The notes beneath the pieces were generated by a model. That model worked only from the letters and a program-made list of their open reading frames with translations, ran no database searches and had not been told where the DNA came from. Positions 1-11,244 of a stretch of 64,000 nucleotides of DNA are shown here, one piece after another. The stretch comes from Sthenelais limicola (Eukaryota > Annelida > Polychaeta > Phyllodocida > Sigalionidae), in assembly GCA_942159475.1 (NCBI GenBank), contig OW804098.1, positions 8,636,773 to 8,700,772 of the forward strand. The letters run 5' to 3'. Position numbers and translations under genes: made by a program. Numbering within the stretch: the first letter of the stretch is position 1; every line of letters starts with the position of its first letter.

Positions 1-395
1 TTAATATGGTTATATCAAGGGCGGGAGAGCTGAGAGGGAGTGAGTGAGTGAGATTGGTTGCTTTATGCCCTTATCAACACATTTAATATGGTTATATCAA
101 GGGCGGGAGAGCTGAGAGGGAGTGAGTGAGTGAGATTGGTTGCTTTACGCCCTTATCAACACATTTAATATGGTTATATCAAGGGCGGGAGAGCTGAGAG
201 GGAGTGGGTGAAATTGGTTGCTTTACGCCCTTATCAACACATTTAATATGGTTATATCAAGGGCGGGAGAGCTGAGAGTGAGTGGGTGAAATTGGTTGCT
301 TTACGCCCTTATCAACACATTTAATATGGTTATATCAAGGGCGGGAGAGCTGAGAGTGAGTGGGTGAAATTGGTTGCTTTACGCCCTTATCAACA
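1..395 (-). repeat. CACT-tailed retroposon, tandem array, left part
   Basis: Five head-to-tail units of about 78-83 bp, each with TTAATATGGTTATATCAAG, GGGCGGGAGAGCTGAGAG, a short (GAGT)n run and TTGGTTGCTTTACGCCC. The array runs off the left edge. Read on the minus strand the unit ends ...AAGCAACCAATCTCACTCACTC, a microsatellite-tailed 3' end like that of non-LTR retroposons. The same unit recurs near 1.4, 14, 17.8, 21.4, 26.4 and 37.6 kb. Copies elsewhere are flanked by 12-15 bp target duplications. No ORF belongs to it. Confidence 0.85.
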
Positions 396-660
396 ACGCA
401 GAGACAAGCATATATTGGATATTGCCTTCTATTTGTCGCAAAACCCCTGTAATGTCGATAACAGAAGGCTTCCCACTCGTAGCCATGCTGAGGGCAGGAA
501 AAACCTTATAGTTTTACCTTCCTATTCCACTAAACTTACCAATTCAATCATCTACAAATGTCAACTCAGATGGAATGATCTGAAAACTGTTGCGCACAAA
601 ATTCCTGACGGACCTACCTTCAAACAATATACTGACAAATTATTATGTCCATTTAATTAA
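396..660 (+). pseudogene. LINE reverse-transcriptase ORF, C-terminal fragment
   Basis: About 88 codons to a TAA. The order R-RLPTRSH, then YKCQLRWNDLK, then FKQYTDKLL matches the usual LINE ORF2 C-terminus: an RTRS-like stretch, an aromatic-rich segment ending WN-L, and a final FK--L-LL helix. The polymerase core (YADD) and endonuclease are absent, so it is a dead 5'-truncated copy. The upstream ATG at 364 lies in the array and is accidental. Confidence 0.7.
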
Positions 661-1429
661 ATCTCAAGCTGTTATCACTTATCGCGGAACATCGGTTATG
701 TCTCTCTTCTTGTCATCATTATGTCCCGTTCTACATTCCGCTCCTTGTTGAAGATGCTCTTATTCTCATCTCACTATTTTTAAATCTCGAATTGTATCAC
801 AATACTATTTTATATCTCGAATCATATCACAATACTGTAGAATTATCCAAAAGTGATAGTACTGTTCACCAGTTAATCGCCTAATGTATGATCAGTCTCT
901 ACATGTATTTTCATATCTTATTATAAGATTTATTGTTCAATGAATGCAAATATAATATCTTATTTTGATTATATCACATGTATAGTATCATTTGAAAAGA
1001 AAAGCTACGGTCATTTTTGTACCCACAACTTTCTATATGAATGTTCGCATTAACTACAGTATGTATTCTGTCTATTTCGCCTCAACTATAGACCTAAATC
1101 AATATTACCCTTTACCGATACAGGTAAACCTGTTACCTTCCTAGTGAATTATTTCAAGATTGTCCTAGCACCATTCATCTCAATGTCAACAATCATACTC
1201 TGTTAGTTTCACATCCTCCATCACATATAATTAGAATCACCATTGTTATTTATACTTTACTCTGTACTTTAACTAGTTCTTGTTAACGAAACGAAAATTC
1301 AAGAAATGTCAAGATTCCCAGGCAACCTTTGGAAGACCTGGTTCGGTTTATAACTGTAACCAGACACTGTATAACCTGATTTGTACTAAGATCTACAAAT
1401 AAAAGAATCTCTGAATTGAATTGAATTGA
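396..1429 (+). mobile_element. 5'-truncated LINE (CR1/L2-like) inserted in the array
   Basis: The end of a LINE ORF (396-660) is followed by about 770 bp of AT-rich 3' UTR, an AATAAA at 1398, and a tail of GAATT repeats at 1413-1430. It interrupts a unit of the CACT-retroposon array. ATCAACA at 389-395 recurs at 1430-1436, giving a 7-bp target duplication flush with both ends. The short tandem-repeat tail instead of poly(A) is typical of the CR1/L2/jockey group; that placement is inference. Confidence 0.75.
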
Positions 1430-1436
1430 ATCAACA

Positions 1437-1905
1437 CATTTAATATGGTTATATCAAGGGCGGGAGAGCTGAGAGTGAGTGGGTGAAATTGGTTGCTTTA
1501 CGCCCTTATCAACACATTTAATATGGTTATATCAAGGGCGGGAGAGCTGAGAGTGAGTGGGTGAAATTGGTTGCTTTACGCCCTTATCAACACATTTAAT
1601 ATGGTTATATCAAGGGCGGGAGAGCTGAGAGTGAGTGGGTGAAATTGGTTGCTTTACGCCCTTATCAACACATTTAATATGGTTATATCAAGGGCGGGAG
1701 AGCTGAGAGTGAGTGGGTGAAATTGGTTGCTTTACACCCTTATCAACACATTTAATATGGTTATATCAAGGGCGGGAGAGCTGAGAGTGAGTGGGTGAAA
1801 TTGGTTGCTTTACGCCCTTATCAACACATTTAATAAGGTTATATCAAGGGCGGGAGAGCTGAGAGGGAGGCAGTTCATGATCTTACCCAGGAAATAGAGA
1901 TAGAG
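1437..1905 (-). repeat. CACT-tailed retroposon, tandem array, right part
   Basis: Six more units at a regular 78-bp period, continuing the array of 1-395 after the LINE. The last unit runs into GAGGCAGTTCATGATC and CCCAGGAAATAGAGATAGAG, the 5' body of the retroposon on the minus strand, cut off near 1912. Units here are more uniform than those at 1-395, with GAGTGAGTGGG instead of GAGTGAGTGAG. Confidence 0.85.
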
Positions 1906-2220
1906 AAGAAGGGACTTTCAATTTGAAGAAAGGCTATTATGCCATGATAGGTGTGCATATCCACAAAAACATGGCCAGATTAGCCCATGGCGTATGCATG
2001 CTGAGATTTCACTAGCGAAATCGAATGCAGCCAATTTACTTTGCTATTTTGATTGGTTACGTAAATCTAGCTGTGCCAATCAATGACGCTCATTTTATGA
2101 TGCTCATTTCATGACTCAACATTGTAGGCGCTTGTTTTTGCTGAGTCGGAGTGTTGCGAGACATTTACTAAAGCTAAATAATGGTCAAATAATGCATAAA
2201 TATATATCATGGCATAAAAA

Positions 2221-2379
2221 TAGAACTAAACTTGAGCTGCATATGCAACAACGCATTCACAAAACGCTCGTGGCTTTTATTGAAAGTCTTTCACGCGTGC
2301 CTTCAGCACTTGTGAAAGACTTTCACCAAAAGCGTTTTGTGAATAGGTTGTTGCATATGCCGCCCGCGTTAAGTTCTAC
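2221..2379. repeat. Long hairpin (foldback) sequence
   Basis: Two arms of about 73 bp (2221-2295 and 2308-2379) are near-perfect inverted repeats around a 12-base loop. Matching blocks include GCATATGCAACAAC with GGTTGTTGCATATGC, and GAAAGTCTTTCAC with GTGAAAGACTTTC. No target duplication was identified, so it may be a foldback MITE or a lone palindrome. Confidence 0.7.
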
Positions 2380-3046
2380 CTTAATATTTCATAGGTTTAG
2401 CAGTCAGCACTCTGGTGGATGTAGTATAGTGAAAGATTACAGGCTGCAGTTCATTGCCCTTAGACTAGTCCAAGCAATAGTTGTGTAGTTGGGAGTGGGG
2501 TAAATGCAATATAAATACTAGAAACATCAATTGCAGAACGCCTCAAATTTAATTGCATTAATTCCCATTGTGTCAAACTGTCTATTCCGTACCCTGCGTC
2601 TACCCAGCGTGTCCATCTAACAGCCCCGCGTCCCTGGGGATTGGTTCCCATGGAATGGACCGGTTGTCATGGCTACTCCTGTTGGACCAGATAAGTGGCA
2701 GGTCATCTAGGTTTCATAATGGAGTACTTATCAGACCGGTTCAGCGATCTGTTTTACTATAAATAGTTACACACTGAAAGCATTATACAGTGTTGCATGC
2801 CTGGGTTATGTAAGGGCGGCACTAAATTACCTCAGAGGTCTTTTTATAGAAGCAGAACTAGCTGAGGATATTTGTCATAATCGGGGTTTCTTTGTTTTGA
2901 TTTGACTTGGTTTAATTACCGTGTTAATTACATTAGGGGGTTAATTACCGCATTGCCTCGAATAGCCAACAATTCCATGAATTGAAACAACACTGTGCTG
3001 GCCAATGCTTTTTTTAGCTTCTTTGCTAAGGAATAACGGCATATAT
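2380..3046. other. Intergenic, no feature recognised
   Basis: Mixed-composition sequence without long ORF or recognised repeat. A short GC-richer patch lies at 2580-2670. Confidence 0.5.
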
Positions 3047-3284
3047 GGGTAAAGTTTTCAGAAAATGTACAATTCGCCTTCACCAATCCTCTCAAATAAC
3101 CCATATTTAAGACAGAAATGAGCTTCTAAATGCAGTTTAACATAACGGAACTCATACTTTAAATCAATGTGATACCAAATATACTCAGATATACCCCAAA
3201 TTTATAAACAAGATTTAGCAGAATTTAGCAGAATTTACTAGATATGTAGTGCTGCCAATTGTGCATTTTCTGAAAATCTGACCC
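3047..3284 (+). mobile_element. GTCA MITE copy 1
   Basis: Reference description. The family is about 235 bp with TIRs GGGTCAGATTTTCAG + AAAATGTACAATT and the complement at the far end. The left end continues with CGCCTTCACCAATCCTCTC; the right end is preceded by GAGCTGCC, so orientation can be read. Subfamilies: S1 has CAGAACTGATACTTTAAATC, S2 has CAAACAGATTGCTAGAATC, S3 has CAGACAGATT and a right end with TAGATTGTGCATTTTC. No coding capacity. This is S1, flanked by ATAT on both sides (3043-3046, 3285-3288). Plus strand here means the CCTTCACC end is on the left. Confidence 0.9.
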
Positions 3285-4310
3285 ATATTATTATAATACT
3301 TTTATTCAAATCAAGTTATTGCAGTTACATAGTGGAGTATCATCCGAACAGGTTATAGCCCTCTGCTCCCTCGCAGGTTTTCCTGACTGGCCAAACGACT
3401 ATATCAAATTAACATAACAATACACTGTAAGCGGTCCTTCAGTCAAATCCGTGTAATTTTACACGGATTCCACTGCGTTTTTGGATGACGGTTTTTCCCT
3501 GTAAAATCACATTTTCGTGTAAAATTACATGGATCCCATGTAAAAACTTACTCTGAATCCATGTAAAACCCGGCTCCAAATTACAGTAGATCCGCAGAAT
3601 TTGGCAGGACATTTTTTAGCATGGCAGTGTCCTAATTGTTATTATAGAAATGTGTTATTAAGAATTTACTCCTCCACCGTCCTCGTGAAGTGCTGTTTGC
3701 CAGACATGTACAGTCAGAGTAGCAAACCAAAGGCAACTTAAGATTGAACATCTATAGCCCTTTTAAAGATACAAGAACATACTAGGTTGCATCCTTTTAT
3801 TCATCATTTATTATTAGCAATGGCAATGCCTGCAATGGCAATTCCAGCTCTCAGCTGCTCTGATGGGTGTTGATAATGAAACCTGAGTCCAGTTAGGATA
3901 CTATACAATATGGATGTGCATGATGGAGGGGTGTTGTTTTTACACCCTCTCTAAAATATCCCATACATAAAATACACAATTAGAATATACTATAATGATA
4001 TCCAAAATGTTCTTAATTACAGGATGATTAATATATTATAGTGCATCAATATCATATAATTACTTTACCAGTGTTTTCAATATAAAGGAATTAGTAATAA
4101 TGATGGGCTGGCTCATGCTGCCATCTAGTGTTATAGGTGGCAACATCTAGATGGCGCCTGTAGGACAGGAACAGAAAGAGAAAGAGGGGGAGAGGCAGAC
4201 AGGGAGATTGCAATTGAAAGAAAGTTAAGAAAGAGATGGGCGGGAAAGGAGAGGAAGAGCAGGGAATATTTTTGTTCAGGAATATATATTGAATATATCC
4301 AGGTATATGT
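3285..4310. other. Intergenic with a partial fold-back patch
   Basis: At 3450-3600 GTAAAATTACA/TGTAAAA-type words and ATCCGTGTAAT...ATTACACGGAT-like pairs recur; a related patch lies at 5770-5880. It may be a degraded MITE but ends were not resolved. A purine-rich stretch spans 4150-4265. No ORF of note. Confidence 0.4.
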
Positions 4311-4378
4311 GTGATGTGTTACAGGAAAATGTGTCACAAGTCTCAAAAAAATAAAAAATATTGCTTTCCACTTTAGAT
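4311..4378 (+). mobile_element. Solo GTGATG-family terminus
   Basis: GTGATGTGTTACAGG followed by AAAATGTGTCACAAGTCTC matches the terminal repeat of the GTGATG MITE family with a few substitutions. The usual body does not follow and no right-hand end was found downstream. It is either a truncated MITE or the left end of a longer, different element extending toward 5.5 kb. Confidence 0.6.
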
Positions 4379-4879
4379 AGCTCATGGCTCCCTCAGAATT
4401 TTTTTTTAAAAAGATTTTTCATCATATATTAGCGTCTGTTTTGGGGGGAAAAAATATAGGTTTTGAAAAAATGTGCTTTTACGATGAACCCATGTATGAG
4501 TAATTCTCCCAATCGGGCATCATTTGGTTTTCCAGCCTGGGGTCTCTACAACCTGTATTTGGGATGACCACACATGATTATAACCACTTTTTTCGAATTC
4601 CTTGGCAAAAATGAGGCTGTGGGAACCCCCCTTTCAAAGCTCTTATGCTAAAATCTGTGCCACCATTGTTATAAAACAGCTTTTTTAGGATAGAAAATAT
4701 ATAATAATTATGGAATTTGAATATAATACACAGCCTAATTTAGAAAATGTATTACTTCTGCTGAACAGAAACGGTTTCTACACATGCACACACGTTCATT
4801 GTTATGAAAAAACACATTGTTCATGTATTCATTAATTTGAACTGATTTAGAATTGGAAAATATTGTTTTGGAATAATTG

Positions 4880-5271
4880 TGTCGCCGTTACGACATATAT
4901 TGACTTCAAAACAATAAAATATGCCAAGAGTAACTAAATATATCAAACTGCATTTAGTTTGTTGTGTGGGAAAGATGTATACATATGTATATTTAGATAA
5001 AACCAAACATTATTAGCCCACAACATCCCTGAAGCTTTATAATACCTCACAAAAAAGTCCTTGAACTGTTATGGGAATATTTTATGTCGCGTTACAACAT
5101 GTGATATATCTACAATAATTTTTTTTAAAAAACATTTTCATGAAATTTCGTCTTTCCTAATAATTATCTAAGCCTGCCTTAAAACGATGAAAAATATAGA
5201 TATGATTGCATATTGGTGTTGTTAAAGTCAGGAGATGTCGCCGTTACGCCATAGCGTCGCCGTTACGCCAT
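4880..5271. repeat. Interspersed motif TGTCGCCGTTACG
   Basis: Four occurrences in 400 bp: TGTCGCCGTTACGACAT (4880), ATGTCGCGTTACAACAT (5084), ATGTCGCCGTTACGCCAT (5235) and GCGTCGCCGTTACGCCAT (5254). The core is partly palindromic (TGTCG...CGACA). CpG-rich words stand out in otherwise about 70% AT sequence. Confidence 0.6.
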
Positions 5272-5930
5272 AATCATTACAAAAAAGAGAGATCCTCCTC
5301 TTACAATACAATGATTTTATAGTAATAACATGAATATTTTTACCAAATCAAGTCAAACTTCTGAGTAGAACCAGGTCGTCGTTTACCAACAAACATCCAT
5401 TCTGTAGCTTTGAATTTTTATTTAATTTTGCTAGACAAATTAGTGAGTAATATATCTCATTTTTACACGAAATAATTTGATTAATCGGGCTTAATGAGGC
5501 TGAAATAAGGCAAAATAATAGGGAAAATATAGGTATCTGAATCATAGGTTTAGGATCGAAATATTGGTCCAAGCCTTCCCAAACTTCACCTGCATTATGC
5601 TGATATTCCCCGCTATATGTACACCAAATATTGTAGAGATTGAACGAATTTTATTTTTTCTTAAAAAATGGGCTTCTGAAATCAAAATGCTGCCCGTTTG
5701 GGAGAATTACTCGTATGCAGCTGATATTACACTGATCCCGCGGACCCCCAGGGGTGGTGCGCGGAAACAGTGTAATATAAGTGTAGGATTACATGGATTC
5801 CACGCATGCATGCTGAATCCATGTAAACTACAGTTCGTACCCGGAAACAACAGGAAATTACGTGGATCCAGATGAATTTTCAGCTGATTTCTTAGAGTGT
5901 ACGAGTCTTAATTCTTAACAGACCTTTGCT
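5272..5930. other. Intergenic, no feature recognised
   Basis: AT-rich to 5700; GC-richer patch 5740-5870 with ATTACATGGATTCCACG and GAATCCATGTAA as a local inverted pair. No convincing coding sequence. Confidence 0.4.
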
Positions 5931-6261
5931 CTTTATTCCATGATTTGGCCGTGAGCGTACAATATAATCGATATACTTGCCGTTCACAAGGTGGACAATA
6001 TAAACTCCCTGTATTGTACAGTGACGTCACAACTGTTCGAGACTATGCAGACAACTCACTTTGATGAAATTAATGCAAATAAAGTTGTTTTAAGTTAAGA
6101 ATCATGGAATAAAAGCAAGAATAGCACAGTATTGCGTCTTCGGTGGCCTATATTCTCCTCGTATGGCTGAAAAACAACTCGGCCTACGGCCTCGTTGTTT
6201 TCGGCCATACTCGGAAAATATAGCCCCCCTCATACGCGATACTATGCTGTTCTTGCTATAA
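5931..6261 (-). mobile_element. Twin-hairpin element, copy 1
   Basis: One of two copies (other at 37684-38013, opposite orientation). It consists of two adjacent inverted-repeat units. The first (5931-6113) is bounded by CTTTATTCCATGATT and AATCATGGAATAAAAGC. The second (6114-6256) folds on arms that begin AAGAATAGCACAGTAT and end GATACTATGCTGTTCTT, with a central ACAACTCGGCC/GGCCTCGTTGT stem. No ORF and no clear TIR shared by both outer ends. Element class unknown. Confidence 0.75.
6022..6029. promoter_or_regulatory. CRE-type palindrome in twin-hairpin copy 1
   Basis: TGACGTCA, identical to the consensus CREB/ATF site, is retained at the equivalent place in the second copy (37917). Regulatory activity is inference. 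Confidence 0.3.
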
Positions 6262-7180
6262 TACTCATTGAATTAATTTCTAATTGTCTACTACAACAGC
6301 GTTTTCGCAATTCTTATATTTATATATCAATATATTGCCTCATGGCATGCATATCAGTAGCCATATATATGGAGAAACATTGCCTCTAGTTATCAATATC
6401 CAATCAGTAGCGTTGGGTTAATGGACTATTTATACTAATATAGTCGGGTGCTAGGCCTACCACCCACTTACACTGTACGTGTATGCATTACACATCTACC
6501 TGCCCTGGTATATCACAAAACCCAAGTAGGTCCCAGTAGATTGCTGCATCCCCACAGAGGTCTATATAGGCAGGGTTGTTAATCATTGAATTGGTAAGTG
6601 TTAGTTGCCGGGGGTTGCTACCTTAAAACATGCATTCTATCTCGCTCTATGTTATAACATGGGACATAGATACGAAGGGAAAGTTAGATATCGTCTTATT
6701 GGATTTCTGAGAGAGATTACGTGTGATAAGAATGAGTCATGCAGTGATCAATTGGGATGAAGACATACACACCCGAGGGCATGTAAACGCAAAGAGAATC
6801 TTCGATACTAGAAATATAAACTCACTATAATGTGACCTTTTTCTCCAAACCCTTGATGTAATTGTATAAAGAGAAATAAAAATACTTATATATATATGTT
6901 ATATGGGATTTCAACCTGATATTTGTCCCATATAATTCCCATAACGGATTCTACTCATTCCCCCCACTTACCATTTTACCGGCGTTTTCTTTGTTTTGGA
7001 CCATCCGGGATGTGTTTGTCTTGGGCACGGTGGGTGATTTAGTGATGGTGTAAAACGAAGGAAGGCCAAACCACTTTTACAGCAGCAGCCCTCAATGTAT
7101 CACCAGATGTGGTTATGGATGATGGCAATGTCTGATATCAGTATGAATGACTTGGTAACGCGATATTAAACGTGGAATGA
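6262..7180. other. Intergenic, no feature recognised
   Basis: Largely AT-rich, with a (TA)n run near 6888-6900. No repeat family of the window recurs here and no ORF is convincing. Confidence 0.4.
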
Positions 7181-7184
7181 GTGG

Positions 7185-7262
7185 TTGCTTCTTTTCTCTC
7201 TTCCTTCTCTCTTCCTTTCTCTCCTCCTTTCTCTCCTCCTTTCTCTCCTCCTTTCTCTCTGT
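7185..7262. repeat. Pyrimidine minisatellite
   Basis: At least three copies of the 12-mer CTTTCTCTCCTC plus degenerate flanking units. Open frames across it are low-complexity artefacts. Confidence 0.85.
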
Positions 7263-7810
7263 GTCCTATAGCTTGGGCAGGTGTTGAGATTAGACCACCA
7301 CGTGTGTTACCACCGGGATCCTCTCCCACTCAGCGCCTGGCTGTGACCGTCCTTACGTGGCCTGTCTCCCTCTCTCTCCCCCTGATCTATAGATGCTTCT
7401 ATGCGGAGGCTAAAAGGCCCTCCTCCTCTCACTGTCTCCACACACTAAATACTGAACCACAATATGCCTTGTGTAGTGGGATCTGAGCCCCCAGGTGTTC
7501 ATGGTGCAGCAGGAATGGTCTAGTCTATACGAGTAGCTCATAGGAGCAGCTCAGATGGTGGAGGGTTCCCTGACCGACCTCTCTAAGGCCACTAGTGTGG
7601 TGGTGGTGGTGCTTCTCAGCTGCAGGTCCTTGCACCGCCAGCAGGCTGCAGCGGCTAGAGTAGATCCGACGGGAGAAACCCCCAATGCCTCCGCCTCCTG
7701 CAGGAGTGGTAGCCTCCTGTCATGGAGACTCAGACTCACTACCACAACCGGAGAAACCTGCATGGATCGACCTGCAGCTGCACCACCACCACTCTACTTG
7801 CACCACTATC

Positions 7811-7856
7811 ACCACCACCACCACCACCACCACCACCTCCTCCTCCTCCTCCTCCC
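7811..7856. repeat. Trinucleotide runs (ACC)n then (TCC)n
   Basis: About nine ACC units followed by about five TCC units. The runs keep several frames open (His, Thr or Pro homopolymers), so overlapping ORFs at 7555-7919 are not evidence of a gene, although the flanks (7500-7900) are GC-richer than the surroundings. Confidence 0.85.
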
Positions 7857-7952
7857 GCCTGTCACGGCAATCCCCACCAGAAGACCTTGATTGCTAGACA
7901 CCACTGTAAGAACAAGTAATCTTTTCAGGCATTCCCTGAGCTACTACTACTA

Positions 7953-8193
7953 GGGTAAATATTTCAGAAAATGTACAATTCGCCTTCTTCACCAATCCTC
8001 TCAATTGTCAAAAAAGACAAAAAAAGGAGCTTCAAAATGCTGTTTAACATAACAGAACTGATACTTTAAATCAATGCGATACCAAATTTATACTTCTCAT
8101 ATATACCTGGTATTCATCATTTTTCAGCCTAATTTAGGAGAGTTTCCTAAATGTGTAGATCTGCCAATTGTACATTTTTTGAAAGTCTGACCC
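7953..8193 (+). mobile_element. GTCA MITE copy 2
   Basis: S1. The left TIR is degraded (GGGTAAATATTTCAG). Flanks AGCTACTACTACTA (left) and ACTTACTACTAGTA (right) match at 11 of 14, a longer duplication than the family's usual 4 bp. Confidence 0.85.
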
Positions 8194-8242
8194 ACTTACT
8201 ACTAGTAGTAGGACTGGAGACGACGAGACAGTTCGCACCTAT

Positions 8243-8477
8243 GGGTCAGATTTTCAGAAAATGTACAATTCGCCTTCACCAATCCTCTAAAATAACTCCC
8301 ATTTAAGACAAAAATAAGCTTCAAAATGCAGTTTAACATAACAGAACTGATACTTTTAATCAATGCGATACCAAATATACTCAGATATACCCACTATTCA
8401 TCATTTTTCAGCCTCATTTTGCAGAATTTACTAAATGTGTAGCGCTGCCAATTGTACATTTTCTGAAAATCTGACCC
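8243..8477 (+). mobile_element. GTCA MITE copy 3
   Basis: S1 with good TIRs. Exact 4-bp target duplication CTAT (8239-8242, 8478-8481), informative because it is not the palindromic ATAT. Confidence 0.9.
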
Positions 8478-8654
8478 CTATGCTGTAAGTGTAATATTGC
8501 GGGTATTGTCTTTGTCCTTTCACGGTACTGTGGTGGTGATCTCCCTGTTCGTGTGGATCGAGGGTTTATCTCCACCTGCAGATGCTTGTTGCAGATCAAT
8601 AATTTATATAGAGATGTAGGGATGATGCTTTCCAATGAGTAACTTGGGGAGGAA

Positions 8655-8734
8655 AACAAGATGGGAAGAAAAAGATCACGGGCGGTGAGACTTGTCAAAA
8701 TAAAAGAAGGGAATACACAGTAAAGCACTAATAT
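8655..8734 (+). repeat. Local duplication, filled copy, left part
   Basis: AACAAGATGGGAAGAAAA...GAATACACAGTAAA is repeated at 9755-9840. Here the sequence is interrupted by a GTGATG MITE (8735-9145) and resumes at 9146 with ATGGGAATA...GGTAAACCATG. Confidence 0.8.
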
Positions 8735-9145
8735 GTGATGTGTTTCAGGAAAATGAGTCACAAGTCGCAAAATTGATATTTTTCAAAGTGTTTTTTTCAC
8801 AAGATTACATTATTGGAATCCTCTGATCTTTGAAGAGTTAATCACTTATATCAATCGGTGTATCAAATTTCAGGACAATCTAGGTAATATATCCTTTAGT
8901 TTTAAAGGGCCTCATATGGACTAAATTTAGTTACTTTACTATTTATTCACCCCCAGAAGTATTGGAAACTCTTTTTTTCAAAAAAACATTTATCAAACTT
9001 AAAATCTAGAAATACTTATGAGATGATTGGACTGTTTACTATCATTAGAATCAGCTTGATCTTATCTTATCTTTATATTCAAATATAATGGTATCTCAAA
9101 ATTCATTTTTTGCGACTTATGACTCATTTTCCTGAAACACATCAC
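8735..9145 (+). mobile_element. GTGATG MITE copy 1
   Basis: Reference description. About 400 bp; TIRs of at least 36 bp begin GTGATGTGTTTCAGG and continue AAAATGAGTCACAAGTCGC. The inner arms stay partly complementary (GAGATCAAG...GATTCC...AGTAAAC on one side, GTTTACTATC...CTTGATCTC on the other), so the whole unit can fold. No ORF. Flanks are ATAT (8731) and ACAT (9146), a 4-bp duplication with one change, supported by an uninterrupted paralogue at 9755-9875. Confidence 0.9.
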
Positions 9146-9186
9146 ACATGGGAATAGGGTAAACCATGTCTATGATGATATGTGAT

Positions 9187-9534
9187 AATAGGGGAGTTGC
9201 ATGTCTCACTGCGCATGTCTACTGCAGTGCATTCTGGGATGGATTTTGATGAAATCTGACATACAATATTTAGCAACATTTTTATCAAAATTGCAAGAAT
9301 GTTTTCACCAATATCCCAGCTTGTATAAACGATCTATAACAACCAAATGCATGATGGGAAAGATCAGGACTTATGTCATGGACACATGTATAACACATGG
9401 ATATTGACATTAGAACATTGATGAATAATTCATGCTGAACATGGCATTTTTTCTATAGATTTTACACAGTACCATTAGTCCCATAATTCCATGTGAATCA
9501 AGATTCAAAATGGCGGCTCTGCAAATCCCCTATT
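9187..9534 (+). mobile_element. AATAGGGG MITE copy 1
   Basis: Ends AATAGGGGAGTTGCA and TGCAAATCCCCTATT are imperfect inverted repeats. The body includes GCATGATGGGAAAGAT and CAAAATGGCGGCTCTGC. A partial copy lies at 47491 and a full copy, carrying two nested elements, at 60987. It starts 38 bp after the GTGATG copy. The target duplication is not clear. Confidence 0.75.
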
Positions 9535-10142
9535 ACTCATATCCAAATTTGTATTATATTGCTGAACCACTTCCATTTTTTTTTAAAGGTTTTATTCAAT
9601 TATAACCTGCCGTCGAGGCTTCTACAATTCTAACGGTAAGATAAATCGCGTCCCTCTGGTTTTATGATTTGAAATGAATACACAAATGCTTTTAAGGAAT
9701 TGTGTTATTTGACCCCGGGTCAATCAATGATTTGAACTTTGATGTTCGCACATTTGAGGAAAACAAGATGGGAAGAAAATGATCACAGGCGGTAACACTT
9801 GTCGAAATGAAAGAAGGGAATACACAGTAAAACACTAATAATGGGAATAAGGGTAAACCATGTCTATGTAATTACTCTTGTCATACACGCATTGCTCCGA
9901 AAACAATGTATCTAGAGTGATTTACACATAGTGGGTATTTCACTAGTGATTTACATGGGGTTGTCATTGCAACCAATTAGTTTTTTTAATGATTACCAGT
10001 AAAATTCAAATTTATGACTCAATTTGTTTCTATTTTCCTGATTGAAAGCACGTATAATAAATCTGTTCACTACCTCATTGGTTTCAGTTGCTTAGAATAT
10101 TGCAAAAGGTCAATCAACTCATTAGTTAACCTGTAGATATAT
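9535..10142. other. Intergenic including an empty-site paralogue
   Basis: 9755-9875 repeats 8655-8734 plus 9146-9180 without the MITE (ACACTAATAATGGGAATA). 9880-10030 (CATTGCTCCGAAAACA...CATAGTGGGTATTTCACTAG) is repeated at 15080-15190, a dispersed repeat of unknown type. No ORF. Confidence 0.6.
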
Positions 10143-10381
10143 GGGTCAGATTTTCAGAAAATGTACAATTGGCAGCTGTACACATTTAGTAAACTCTGCT
10201 AAATTAGGCTGCAATTTGGTCAATACTTGGTAAATCCCAGTATATTAATTTGGCATTGCATTGATTCTAGCAAGCTGTTTGGTTAGGTTGAACTGTATTT
10301 TGAACTTTATTTTCGCCTGAAATTTGGGTTATTTGAGAAGATTGGTGAAGGTGAATTGTACATTTTCTGAAAATCTGACCC
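10143..10381 (-). mobile_element. GTCA MITE copy 4
   Basis: S2, reversed (ACAATTGGCAGC at the left). Flanked by ATAT and ATATAT. Confidence 0.9.
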
Positions 10382-10837
10382 ATATATCCAAATTTTGTAT
10401 TATATTGCTGAACTATACTTCAATGATATTGGATATCCTATCTTCATATTCTATTAGCTATAGATGCATTAAGATTTAATTAACTCAATTTTTGTTTGAT
10501 ATTGATATTGATTTTTAAAAAACCATTATGAAATAAATACACAAATGCTTTTACGCCCTCAAGGAATTTAGTTATTTGTTCCCAGGTCAATCGATGATTT
10601 GAACTTTGACGTTTGTACATTTGACTCATAGCGTTCAATATTTTTTTCCCGAATTCTTAAGAATTCGTTTTATAAATGACAGGAACTAGGCTGCCATCCA
10701 TTATAGGAGATGCATTGTTCCCATTCAGGTCAGCAGCGAACATTGGAATAGTCAGCAAATACTTCTCCCAGGCTACGGGAAGGCTATCCCCTCCTCCTCC
10801 GTCTCCCGCCACGGATAGAAACCCCCAAGAGACTTCT

Positions 10838-11074
10838 GGGTCAGATTTTCAGAAAATGTACAATTCACCTTCACCAATCCTCTCAAATGACCCCCATTTA
10901 AGACAAAAATAAGCTTCAAAGTGCAGTTTAACATAACAGAACTGATACTTTAAATCAATGTCATACCAAATATACTCAAGATATACCCAAAATGTATCAT
11001 TTATTTGGCAGAATTTAGCAGAAATGACTAAATATGTAGAGCTGCCAATTGTACATTTTCAGAAAATCTAACCC
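10838..11074 (+). mobile_element. GTCA MITE copy 5
   Basis: S1. Exact target duplication TTCT (10834-10837, 11075-11078). It splits the open frame described at 10676. Confidence 0.9.
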
Positions 11075-11244
11075 TTCTTCACGACTATTACCAGGCGGGT
11101 CCCCAACATCAATGGAAGACAGTCGTCATAACAATATGATGCCAATCCCGAGAACGCTGGAGCAGATAAGGATTAGATATATGAGACGCCAAGCTGACGC
11201 CTTCCCACCATTGGACGGATTTCATTGCTGGCTCAAAGACAACA

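Noticed and set aside
7181..7919. Several overlapping ORFs of up to 111 codons
   Set aside because: Kept open by pyrimidine and trinucleotide repeats; no domain and no splice context.
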